A stretch of DNA of 64,000 nucleotides from Halalkalibacter oceani (GTDB taxonomy: Bacteria; Bacillota; Bacilli; Bacillales; Bacillaceae_D), in assembly GCF_040544555.1 (NCBI RefSeq), contig NZ_JBEPKD010000001.1:310001-374000 (forward strand), in the 5' to 3' direction. Of the stretch, positions 34,659 to 41,984 are shown piece after piece. How positions within the stretch are numbered: position 1 is the stretch's first letter; every line of letters begins with the position of its first letter. The position numbers and the translations under genes were made by a program. Below the pieces are notes generated by a model. That model searched no databases. It was given only the letters and a program-made list of their open reading frames with translations, and was not told where the DNA came from.

Positions 34659-35333
34659 GTGTTTGACATTTTAGTGGTCGAAGATGATATCAATACTCAA
34701 AAGCTGATGTGTGCCGTGCTAAGACATGGGGGCTATAACGCTTATACTGCAAAAAATGGACTTGAGGCGTTGAGCAGGATGGAGACACGCCGCTTTGATT
34801 TGATTGTGCTGGATTTGATGATGCCCGGAATGGATGGTTATCAGCTGTGCAATGAATTGCGCGGTACGGGAGACGACATCCCGATTCTGATGGTGACTGC
34901 CACTCATGAAATCACAGATAAACATAAAGGATTTCTTGCGGGTACAGATGATTACATGACGAAGCCGTTTGATGAGCAGGAAATGTTATTCCGCATCAAG
35001 GCACTGCTGCGCAGGGCGCAAATTGCCACTGAGCACAAACTTGTACTGGGGGAAACGACTTTGGATTACAACACCCTTATGGTCACAAGAGGAGCCGTAC
35101 AAACGGTTCTGCCCCCGAAGGAGTTTTATCTGCTGTTTAAGCTGTTGAGCTATCCCAACAAGATTTTTACCCGGCTTCAGCTAATTGAAGATATTTGGGG
35201 CCTGGAATCAGAATCCGATGACCATACGTTGAATGTCCATATCAACCGATTACGTGACAAATTCAAAGACAACCCAGGCTTTGAAATCGTCACTGTGCGC
35301 GGGCTCGGTTATAAAATGGTAAAACGTGTATGA
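34659..35333 (+). CDS. OmpR/PhoB-family response regulator
   Basis: A 224-residue regulator with an intact receiver domain (VVEDDINTQ, phosphorylation Asp in LIVLDLMMPG, Lys in DYMTKPFD) and winged-helix output domain (LPPKEFYLLFKLL, DDHTLNVHINRLRDKF). The GTG start follows AAAAGGGGGAGA. It overlaps the kinase gene by 4 bases and is divergent from an ABC-2 transporter, the usual layout for antibiotic-peptide sensing and detoxification. Confidence 0.93.
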   Translation: MFDILVVEDDINTQKLMCAVLRHGGYNAYTAKNGLEALSRMETRRFDLIVLDLMMPGMDGYQLCNELRGTGDDIPILMVTATHEITDKHKGFLAGTDDYMTKPFDEQEMLFRIKALLRRAQIATEHKLVLGETTLDYNTLMVTRGAVQTVLPPKEFYLLFKLLSYPNKIFTRLQLIEDIWGLESESDDHTLNVHINRLRDKFKDNPGFEIVTVRGLGYKMVKRV

Positions 35334-36388
35334 AATCACTCAAAGAGATCTTCCCGAAAAAAATCAGTCTTGCGTTTTCCTTAGTGGCTCTCGTTTTTTT
35401 TGTGATGGTTTTGTCTATCTTATCTGCAGGCTTGTTTGCTTTCTTACTGAATTGGCTTGAAGTAATTGACCTGAATCAGTCGGATCCAAAACGTGGTATT
35501 TATGTATTGCTGTACATTAGTATTTTTCTTGGTGTTGTGATCGCAGCACTGCTGAGCCGGCGATCCGTCAAACCGATTCGGGATATGATGAAAGCGACCA
35601 ACAAGGTGGCCAAAGGTGATTTCTCAGTTGAGGTAAAGGGTAGTTATGTTTTTGAACTGGATACACTGGCCGCGAGCTTTAACAAAATGGTAAAGGAACT
35701 GCAAGGAATTGAAACTTTGCGCGCTGATTTCGTGCGAAACTTTTCCCATGAATTCAAAACTCCGATCGTCTCCATCAGCGGTTTTGCTAAATTATTGAAA
35801 GAGGGCAGCCTCAGTGAGAAAGAGAAACAGGAATACCTGAATAGTATCATTCAAGAATCCGAACGTTTGGTTGACCTTTCCACCAGCATTCTTAATTTGT
35901 CAAAGGTAGAAAATATTGAAATTATCAGCGAAAAGACAATCTACCGTCTCGATGAGCAAGTACGGCTGGCGATCTTGATGTTGGAACCGAAATGGAGCGC
36001 CAAAAATCTTCACATGGATGTTGAACTGGAGGATGACATTGACATTCTTGGTGCCAAAAACTTAATTCAACAGATTTGGCTCAATCTTCTCGACAATGCA
36101 ATTAAGCATACGGACAGCGACGGAATAGTGAAAATCGGTTTATGGACGAATGGACGAAAAGTTACCTTTCGGCTCGAGGATAATGGATGCGGCATGAATG
36201 ATCAAACGTTGAGCCGCATATATGATAAGTTTTATCAGGGAGATACTTCCCATTCAATGACAGGAAACGGACTCGGATTAACAATCGTTAAAAGGATTGT
36301 CGATCTTTGCGGCGGTACGATTGACGTGCAAAGCGAGCTCGGAAAAGGGACTGTTTTTACGATCATACTGCCGTTGGAAAAGCATTAA
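35330..36388 (+). CDS. Sensor histidine kinase
   Basis: A 352-residue kinase with two membrane helices (about 15-38 and 52-72) and only a short external loop, as in intramembrane-sensing kinases. HAMP follows, then the H box NFSHEFKTPIVSISGF, N box NLLDNAIKHT, G1 DNGCGM and G2 GNGLGLTIVKR, all intact. It is translationally coupled to the response regulator. The likely role is control of the divergent ABC transporter. Confidence 0.93.
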   Translation: MKSLKEIFPKKISLAFSLVALVFFVMVLSILSAGLFAFLLNWLEVIDLNQSDPKRGIYVLLYISIFLGVVIAALLSRRSVKPIRDMMKATNKVAKGDFSVEVKGSYVFELDTLAASFNKMVKELQGIETLRADFVRNFSHEFKTPIVSISGFAKLLKEGSLSEKEKQEYLNSIIQESERLVDLSTSILNLSKVENIEIISEKTIYRLDEQVRLAILMLEPKWSAKNLHMDVELEDDIDILGAKNLIQQIWLNLLDNAIKHTDSDGIVKIGLWTNGRKVTFRLEDNGCGMNDQTLSRIYDKFYQGDTSHSMTGNGLGLTIVKRIVDLCGGTIDVQSELGKGTVFTIILPLEKH

Positions 36389-36544
36389 AAACGCTGAAAA
36401 TTGGATTGTATCGATAATCGCGGGAAGGGGGGATAAGAGACACCAGGGCAAGAAATTATGGCACTAACAGAGGGGGCGATCTCGTTCTTCTTGATAAATC
36501 GAAGTTGGATCATATTGGCAAAAATTCTACTTACAATTAAAAGC
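36389..36544. other. Short interval downstream of the kinase
   Basis: No supported gene. One stop-free frame reads coding-like (NYGTNRGGDLVLLDKSKLDHIG) but has no start or ribosome binding site; it may be a relic. Confidence 0.25.
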
Positions 36545-36583
36545 TGGGGGAAAGTTACTCATCTTCTATCGAATATTCCCCCA
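36545..36583 (-). terminator. Terminator of the COG0523-like gene
   Basis: TGGGGGAA and TTCCCCCA form an 8-bp stem. On the minus strand it is followed by GCTTTTAATT. It lies just past the stop of the minus-strand gene. Confidence 0.6.
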
Positions 36584-36589
36584 TAATCT

Positions 36590-37591
36590 TTAGGATGTGA
36601 CCGTCGTTCTCAGACAAGCCTCTATTTTCTTTTGAATGTCATTCCTATCAAGCTCTTCTCCAATAAAAAGGAACTCAGAAAATACATCAGATGACCACGA
36701 CGGCATGTGAAAGGTATGAAGCCGGATCGACGCACCTATCTGGGAGATCTCATAGAGTTCCTCGCTGCCTGGGTTATAGCATCTTCCTTTCATTCGGAAC
36801 ACTTCATTTGGAAATTGTTCAAATAAACGTTCTAAATGAGAGAGGTCAATTGGATACTTGCTTTTATAAACATATGTATCGATTCCATAGTGTCCTAACA
36901 TCACTAATTTGCTTCTGGACTCAAATAAATTGATTTGGTCATCAAAGAGGGAAGACACTGAATCAATACGATATGCTGCATTCCTGTTTTCATTAAACCG
37001 AAGGAACTCTTCGAAAGTGATGACAGCTGATTGTGGCTGCAAGTTCCTGATAAAAGAAAAGATCGCACCCGCTTGTTCATAGGATACGCTTTCCGCATGA
37101 CATATAACAATGGTATCGGCCGCTTCTAATTGATAAATAAGTGCTTCTCCCAATGTATAGTTTGAATCGGGTTGGACGGATATTTCATGTTCCGAAAAAT
37201 AAGAAAACCAGAATTCTCTCGCATCAACAAGATGGATATGAGATTTCAGCTTTGTATATTTTAATTTAGAGGACCATACTTCTGAAAGAGTTGCTGCTGA
37301 AAGGGGGAAGACATCCACTACAATTTCATCGATATGATTTCTTATCTCTTCGTTCAGAAGCAATGTATGCAAATCATCCATATTGTTTATTTCTATATCA
37401 TGGACAGCTTCTCCCATTATAGTTGTTAGTGGAAAGAGATCATCAACCTTTTCGGTTAATTTACTATTGGTTGGCCGGTAAAGTACGTAACCCATTTTTT
37501 TTGATTGATTTCTTTCCATTTCTTTTATTAATAAGCCTTTATCCTTTAAAGAAAAGCCTGTTAATAAAGTGAAAGGTAGTTGTTTTTCCAC
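36590..37591 (-). CDS. COG0523/CobW-like protein lacking the GTP-binding P-loop
   Basis: A 333-residue protein with the overall design of COG0523 metallochaperones: an initial LPFTLLTGF strand and a C-terminal CobW_C domain (EVFRMKGRCYNPGSEELYEISQIGASIRLH, FLFIGEELDRNDIQKKIEACL). The P-loop GxxGxGKTTL is replaced by GFSLKDKGLLI, the CxCC metal motif is absent and the NKxD base-recognition motif is not visible. It is unlikely to hydrolyse GTP. A Zur box lies 69 bases upstream, so it is probably made under zinc starvation, perhaps as a partner or scaffold for the active GTPases. Confidence 0.75.
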   Translation of the reverse strand: MEKQLPFTLLTGFSLKDKGLLIKEMERNQSKKMGYVLYRPTNSKLTEKVDDLFPLTTIMGEAVHDIEINNMDDLHTLLLNEEIRNHIDEIVVDVFPLSAATLSEVWSSKLKYTKLKSHIHLVDAREFWFSYFSEHEISVQPDSNYTLGEALIYQLEAADTIVICHAESVSYEQAGAIFSFIRNLQPQSAVITFEEFLRFNENRNAAYRIDSVSSLFDDQINLFESRSKLVMLGHYGIDTYVYKSKYPIDLSHLERLFEQFPNEVFRMKGRCYNPGSEELYEISQIGASIRLHTFHMPSWSSDVFSEFLFIGEELDRNDIQKKIEACLRTTVTS

Positions 37592-37659
37592 GCATTACAC
37601 ATCCTTCAGAGTTGACCTTTACGACTACGTTCGATTTTAGCAGCAGAAGTCACATTTGA

Positions 37660-37680
37660 AAATAGTAATTATTACGATTT
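37660..37680. promoter_or_regulatory. Zur box 1
   Basis: TAGTAAT-T-ATTACGA (37663-37677) matches the Bacillus 7-1-7 Zur operator TCGTAAT-N-ATTACGA with one mismatch, flanked by AAA and TTT. It lies between the P-loop-less COG0523 gene and the SufU paralog. A 48-bp segment around it (37655-37702) is nearly repeated at 48956-49004. Confidence 0.8.
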
Positions 37681-37793
37681 AAAAAATATCATAAAGGAAA
37701 GTTTAAATGAAGTAAAGTGAACGGATAAAAAATAGTAACGATTTTTGTTCAATTAGACTTATTCAAAAAAAATGTGTATATTAGAAGTATAAA

Positions 37794-37808
37794 TCGTAAT
37801 GGTTATGA
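37794..37808 (+). promoter_or_regulatory. Zur box 2 at the sufU-like gene
   Basis: TCGTAAT-G-GTTATGA has a perfect left half and two mismatches in the right half. It lies 30 bases before the inferred start of the SufU paralog. A collapsed relic of a Zur box (AAATAGTAA joined to CGATTTT) lies at about 37730-37745. Confidence 0.65.
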
Positions 37809-37837
37809 TTTGTTCTTTTGAAGGAGGGATTCCTATC

Positions 37838-38275
37838 CTGGACCAGCTATATCGGCAACTTGTAATGGATCATTCGAAAAATAGACGAAATCATCGGAAA
37901 ATAGAAGGAGACAAGGTGCTGCAAAAACATTATAAAAACCCGACCTGCGGTGATGTAATGACTCTTTTTATACAGCTGTCTGATAAACGCACAATAGAAG
38001 ATATTTCGTTTGTTGGGGAAGGGTGCAGTATAAGCATGGCATCAGCATCGATGATGACGGGCCTGTTAAAAGGAGCTTCCCTAAAGGAGGCTTCACAATT
38101 GCGGCATGCGATGGAAAAAATGATTCGGGAAGGTGATATTCCGGAAGATGTCGATTTAGGAGATGCCTTAGCGTTGGAAGGTGTGCATAAATTAAAAGCT
38201 CGCCACAATTGTGCGTTAATGACTTGGCAGGCTCTTGATCGTACTTTAGATGATTATGAGGAGTATAGCAAGTAG
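37838..38275 (+). CDS. sufU: SufU-like iron-sulfur/zinc sulfurtransferase paralog
   Basis: About 145 residues from LDQLYRQLVMDH, matching SufU length. The zinc ligands known in Bacillus SufU are all present: Cys and Asp in NPTCGDVM, Cys in GEGCSISMAS and Cys in RHNCALM. No sufCDSB genes are adjacent. AAGGAGGG (37821-37828) is an excellent ribosome binding site, but the codons at the right distance are ATC (37835) or CTG (37838). The upstream in-frame ATGs at 37799 and 37805 lie in the Zur box and have no ribosome binding site. It is probably a zinc-starvation paralog. Confidence 0.8.
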   Translation: MDQLYRQLVMDHSKNRRNHRKIEGDKVLQKHYKNPTCGDVMTLFIQLSDKRTIEDISFVGEGCSISMASASMMTGLLKGASLKEASQLRHAMEKMIREGDIPEDVDLGDALALEGVHKLKARHNCALMTWQALDRTLDDYEEYSK

Positions 38276-38370
38276 AGGTGTCGTTTTTTTTCAAGAAGCT
38301 TATTTGAGTTTTCTTTAGTCGTGCAAGCGGATGTGATAACAGAAGATCAATGGCTAATTAGCAGGAAAAA

Positions 38371-38385
38371 CAGTAATGATTACGA
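38371..38385 (+). promoter_or_regulatory. Zur box 3 before the COG0523-zur operon
   Basis: CAGTAAT-G-ATTACGA has a perfect right half and two mismatches in the left. AAAAAGGAGG follows at 38391-38400. It probably controls the small gene, both COG0523 genes and zur. Confidence 0.7.
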
Positions 38386-38411
38386 TTATCAAAAAGGAGG
38401 CCTGAAAGTGA

Positions 38412-38607
38412 GTGTGGAGTAATATTTTGCTAAACACGTATTTTGAAACCGCAATTAAAAAAGGACAAGTTTACTATGATCGCTACTCTAAACCTGGTGC
38501 GGATACTCTGAAGCAATAGAATATCCGACTTTGGGAAGAAGCGAGTTTAAGTGGATTTGCGCTTGCTATGAAAAAAAGATATTGAACCTATTGTAACGGT
38601 GGGATAG
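38412..38607 (+). pseudogene. Unknown small gene under Zur control, apparently decayed
   Basis: AAGGAGG at 38394-38400 leads to GTG at 38412 and a 35-codon frame (FETAIKKGQVYYDRYSKPGA) ending in TAG at 38517. The same frame continues past the TAG with NIRLWEEASLSGFALAMKKRY. A one-base slip in the A7 run near 38571 then gives DIEPIVTVG and a stop at 38605. The three pieces together would make about 65 residues. The family is not recognised. It could be a functional 35-residue peptide or a relic. Confidence 0.4.
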
Positions 38608-38629
38608 GGGATTGGAGGAAGGAGCATCC

Positions 38630-39604
38630 ATGTTGGACATCCGAAAAGCTGATATCTATATACTGACCGGGTTTTTAGGCAGTGGAAAAAGCACTCTGTT
38701 AACCAGGCTGTTACAAACAGAAAAAGAAAGCGGGAGACGAGTCGGGGTATTAATGAATGAATTGGGCGAAATGAGTATTGATTCCAGTATTGTCCCACCT
38801 GGTACCCCATTGCTCGAACTGTTGAATGGCTGTATTTGTTGCACAATAAATGCTGAATTAAGCTACCAATTAAAGTTGTTGCTGGAAGAACATGAACTGG
38901 ATGCTATTTATATCGAAGCAACAGGAGCAGCCCATCCGATTGAGGTGATTGATGCATGTACCCATCCGATACTGGCGAATAAGGTGAAAATCAAGGCTGT
39001 TATTACGCATATCGACGTGATGTGGTGGAAGGATGGCAAAATGAACCTCAAGGTGAAAAAGCTGCTTAACGAGCAGGTGAAATTTGCCGACATTCTCGTG
39101 CTGAACAAAACGGATCAGGTTGAAGCAAACGAATTATCATTGATGATGGAAGCCTTTAAATCGATTAACTCTCAAGCAAAGATGATTCCTACAACCTTTT
39201 CTCAAATCGATCTGGACATTTTATATAAACGAAACGAAGGAAGCAGAAGGGGAGATCAGAATGGTTCTCACGACTCTGCTCATGGGGCGCATGTTCATCA
39301 TGATCTCCATCTGCATACGTTTCATTATCCATTAAAAGCTGCTCTTAATCGAATTCGCTTTACAGAGTGGCTAAAAGCCATTCCCGGTCAGCTGTATCGG
39401 GCAAAAGGATTTGTAACGTTTACGGAGACGCCGGGTCTGTTTTTGTTCAACTATTCTTATGGGGAACCCATCTTCGAACGCGTTCACGCAACGAGCTTTG
39501 AACCTGTACTCGTTTTTATCGGGGATGGTCTCGATCATCAACAAATGGAAGAAGATGTACTACATTTACAAACTGAACTTGATTGTTATAAAAAGGAGAG
39601 ATGA
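38630..39604 (+). CDS. COG0523-family GTPase, putative zinc chaperone (first copy)
   Basis: A 324-residue G3E GTPase. Walker A is GFLGSGKSTLL (residues ~14-24), the metal-binding CxCC motif is NGCICCTI, then EATGAAHP and the base-recognition LNKTDQ. A His-rich loop (HDSAHGAHVHHDLHLH) stands before the CobW_C domain. GTP-driven delivery of zinc to apo-enzymes is the proposed role for this group. The ATG at 38630 follows GGAGGAAGGAG. It is in an operon with a second COG0523 gene (3 bases apart) and zur. Confidence 0.9.
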   Translation: MLDIRKADIYILTGFLGSGKSTLLTRLLQTEKESGRRVGVLMNELGEMSIDSSIVPPGTPLLELLNGCICCTINAELSYQLKLLLEEHELDAIYIEATGAAHPIEVIDACTHPILANKVKIKAVITHIDVMWWKDGKMNLKVKKLLNEQVKFADILVLNKTDQVEANELSLMMEAFKSINSQAKMIPTTFSQIDLDILYKRNEGSRRGDQNGSHDSAHGAHVHHDLHLHTFHYPLKAALNRIRFTEWLKAIPGQLYRAKGFVTFTETPGLFLFNYSYGEPIFERVHATSFEPVLVFIGDGLDHQQMEEDVLHLQTELDCYKKER

Positions 39605-39607
39605 CAG

Positions 39608-40606
39608 GTGGATATGATCAAAAAAGTTCCTGTTACAGTGATAACCGGGTTTCTAGGAGCAGGTAAAACAACGTTGCTTAATCATCTTCTGACGGCAGAT
39701 CACGGCAAGAAAATAGCCGTCATTGTGAACGAATTTGGAGAAGTCGGGATTGATAATCAATTGGTAGTTGGCGCAGAAGAAGAAATTTTTGAAATGAATA
39801 ATGGCTGTATTTGTTGCACGGTTCGAGGTGATTTAATCAACATTCTTACCGAGCTCATGAAAGCTAAACTGAATCCGCTCGAGCCAAAAGTCGATTTTGA
39901 CCGGATTGTAATAGAAACAACAGGTTTAGCTGAACCTGCTCCCGTTATACAAACTTTTTTTGTTGATGATGCGATGACACGCTTCTATCAAATCGATTCC
40001 GTTGTAACCGTAGTGGATGCCAAACAAGCCAATCAACAGCTTGACCAGGCCCATGAAGCACAGGAGCAAGTTGCATTCGCTGACATCATCCTACTGAACA
40101 AAGTCGACCTTGTCAGCGCGGAAGAAGTAAATGGACTCGAAAAACGATTACGTCACATGAATCCATCGGTCAAGATGTTCAAAACAGAAAATTCAAAGAT
40201 CGAGCTTGATAAGATTTTAGATATCCATACATTTGATCTGGATAAAAAATTAGAGGTGGATCCGGACTTTTTAACTGATGACCACCATGACCATGAGCAT
40301 GATGATCAAGTAACGTCTTTCGTATTAAGGGAGGAGCGCCCTTTAAACTTAGATAAGCTCGAAAAAATGGTCACTCATTGGATTAATGATTACGGAACGG
40401 AGATGTATCGCTACAAAGGCATTTTGAATATAAAAGGAATGACTGAAAGAGTCGTATTTCAAGGTATCCATATGCTGTTTGCTTCAACAGTCGACCGCGA
40501 GTGGACAGATACGGACACAAAGCTCAGTGAAATTGTTGTGATTGGAAAAAATTTAGATCAACGCCACTTTCAAACACAGTTTGCAGAGTGTGTGGAAATC
40601 GACTGA
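39608..40606 (+). CDS. COG0523-family GTPase, YciC/ZagA-like
   Basis: A 332-residue G3E GTPase close to the zinc-starvation GTPase of Bacillus (YciC/ZagA). Walker A is GFLGAGKTTLL, the metal motif NGCICCTV, then ETTGLAEPAPV, LNKVDL and a His/Asp-rich loop (DDHHDHEHDD). A CobW_C domain follows (MYRYKGILNIKGMTERVVFQGIH). The GTG start follows AAAAGGAGAG. It probably shares a Zur-controlled transcript with its paralog upstream and zur downstream, which gives the system feedback. Confidence 0.92.
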   Translation: MDMIKKVPVTVITGFLGAGKTTLLNHLLTADHGKKIAVIVNEFGEVGIDNQLVVGAEEEIFEMNNGCICCTVRGDLINILTELMKAKLNPLEPKVDFDRIVIETTGLAEPAPVIQTFFVDDAMTRFYQIDSVVTVVDAKQANQQLDQAHEAQEQVAFADIILLNKVDLVSAEEVNGLEKRLRHMNPSVKMFKTENSKIELDKILDIHTFDLDKKLEVDPDFLTDDHHDHEHDDQVTSFVLREERPLNLDKLEKMVTHWINDYGTEMYRYKGILNIKGMTERVVFQGIHMLFASTVDREWTDTDTKLSEIVVIGKNLDQRHFQTQFAECVEID

Positions 40607-40623
40607 AGAGAAGGGAGGATCTC

Positions 40624-41031
40624 ATGAATAGTACGACCGCACTGGATATTCTAGCGAAGAAAGGCTATAAAATCACAGATAAAAGAGAAAAGATAGCGCA
40701 AATTTTCTGGAAGAATAATCGCTTTTTATCAGCCAGAGCCGTTCACAATGTCATGAAAGTGGATTCTCCCAGTTTAAGTCTTGATACGGTGTATCGAAAT
40801 ATTAGGTTATTTGAAGAGCTCGGCATTTTGGAGGCAACCGAATTAAACAGAGAAAAGCATTATCGTTTTACATGCACGGATCACCATCATCCGCTGATTT
40901 GCATTCATTGCGGCACAGTGAAAAAAGTAGATATTTGCCCAATGGATCACTTGTTTGACTTGCCCGAAGGCTTCCTCGTTACGGGCCATAAATTTGAGAT
41001 CTATGGCCACTGTAGCGACTGCCATTCATAA
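40624..41031 (+). CDS. zur: Fur-family zinc uptake regulator
   Basis: A 135-residue Fur-family repressor. The winged helix includes ITDKREKIAQIFWKNNRFLSARAVHNVM and DTVYRNIRLFEELGIL. The structural zinc site is two CxxC pairs, CIHCGTVKKVDICP and CSDC at the C terminus. The His-rich DHHHPLIC is the regulatory metal region. The position at the end of an operon headed by Zur boxes and COG0523 genes supports Zur rather than Fur or PerR. GAAGGGAGG precedes the ATG. Confidence 0.85.
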   Translation: MNSTTALDILAKKGYKITDKREKIAQIFWKNNRFLSARAVHNVMKVDSPSLSLDTVYRNIRLFEELGILEATELNREKHYRFTCTDHHHPLICIHCGTVKKVDICPMDHLFDLPEGFLVTGHKFEIYGHCSDCHS

Positions 41032-41040
41032 GTAATCGGT

Positions 41041-41090
41041 AAAAAAGCTGCTGAAAAAGAACGATTTTCACTTTTTCAGCAGCTTTTTTG
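41041..41090. terminator. Terminator after zur
   Basis: AAAAAAGCTGCTGAAAAA pairs with TTTTTCAGCAGCTTTTTT. The stem is shared with the terminator at 15359-15400. It also serves the convergent methyltransferase gene. Confidence 0.85.
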
Positions 41091-41130
41091 ATATATACCT
41101 TCACTAGCTAAATTCAAATTATTAATACCA

Positions 41131-41880
41131 TCACTTTATTCCGGTTATCGAAAAAGAAGGGATCGATTTGTAGGCGATTTGTTCTGCTTCCGTATAAACC
41201 CGCTTGTCAAAGTCTTGTCTGATTTTAATATGGCGGAAGCCTAATTGAAATAAAATAGCGCGGTCCCATTCAGGCCGCATTGCATACGTCATTGGCAAAT
41301 AAGTTGAAATTTCGTCTCCTTCTTTGAAAAGCTCTTCCTCCTTATATTGTGGAAACCCGTGCTTTATTGCCTCTTGAACATCCTTTTGATACATTTCACC
41401 GTACTGTTCATTGGCAATGGGTAGATTCCAATTCGCATCGAAAATGATCAGCTTTCCGTCTTTCTTCAACCATTTGTGCCAGTCAGAGTACACTTTTTCC
41501 GGCCGATGTAATGTCCAGGTTACATTGCGTGAGAGGATGATATCAAACGTATTCACAGGGTTAAAGGAGGAATCTCCGGTTACATGAATAAATTGCGGCT
41601 GTACGTGTGCTAATGCACTGTTCTTTTTTGCTGTTTCGATCATCTCTTTAGAAAAGTCAATCCCGGTTACCTGATGGCCCATCTGCGACAATATGATCGA
41701 GAAAAAGCCTGGTCCGGTTCCAACATCCAATATTTGAAGTGATCGCCGATCATCGGCGAGGTGCTCCTTTAGCAGGCTTTGCCAAGCCTCTTTTTTAAAG
41801 CTATGCAGCTCTTCTTGAATAATGTCATCATAAATGACTGCACTTTTATTCCAATAATCCTGATGTTTTATTTCATCCAT
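41131..41880 (-). CDS. Class I SAM-dependent methyltransferase of the metal cluster
   Basis: A 249-residue methyltransferase. Motif I is LQILDVGTGPGFFSI, followed by VTGIDFSKEMIETAKK and DIILSRNVTWTLHRPEKV. It is divergent from the nickel/metallophore-type importer across a region with a candidate Zur box, so co-regulation is likely. It might modify a metal-chelating small molecule, but no nicotianamine-like synthase is encoded nearby and the substrate is unknown. GGAGCGTGCCCT lies before the ATG. Confidence 0.8.
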   Translation of the reverse strand: MDEIKHQDYWNKSAVIYDDIIQEELHSFKKEAWQSLLKEHLADDRRSLQILDVGTGPGFFSIILSQMGHQVTGIDFSKEMIETAKKNSALAHVQPQFIHVTGDSSFNPVNTFDIILSRNVTWTLHRPEKVYSDWHKWLKKDGKLIIFDANWNLPIANEQYGEMYQKDVQEAIKHGFPQYKEEELFKEGDEISTYLPMTYAMRPEWDRAILFQLGFRHIKIRQDFDKRVYTEAEQIAYKSIPSFSITGIK

Positions 41881-41912
41881 AGGGCACGCTCCTTTGTAAA
41901 TAACTGTTGACT

Positions 41913-41954
41913 TTTAAAATAATTACTCTATTATTTTAAACGTAATGATTCCTA
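41913..41954. promoter_or_regulatory. Inverted repeat plus candidate Zur box 4
   Basis: TTTAAAATAA (41913-41922) and TTATTTTAAA (41931-41940) are a perfect 10-bp dyad. Next to it, ACGTAAT-G-ATTCCTA (41940-41954) matches the Zur operator with three mismatches, mainly in the right half. The region separates the methyltransferase and importer genes and may control both. Confidence 0.5.
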
Positions 41955-41984
41955 TTTTCAATAAAAGATTCAGGAGGATACATC

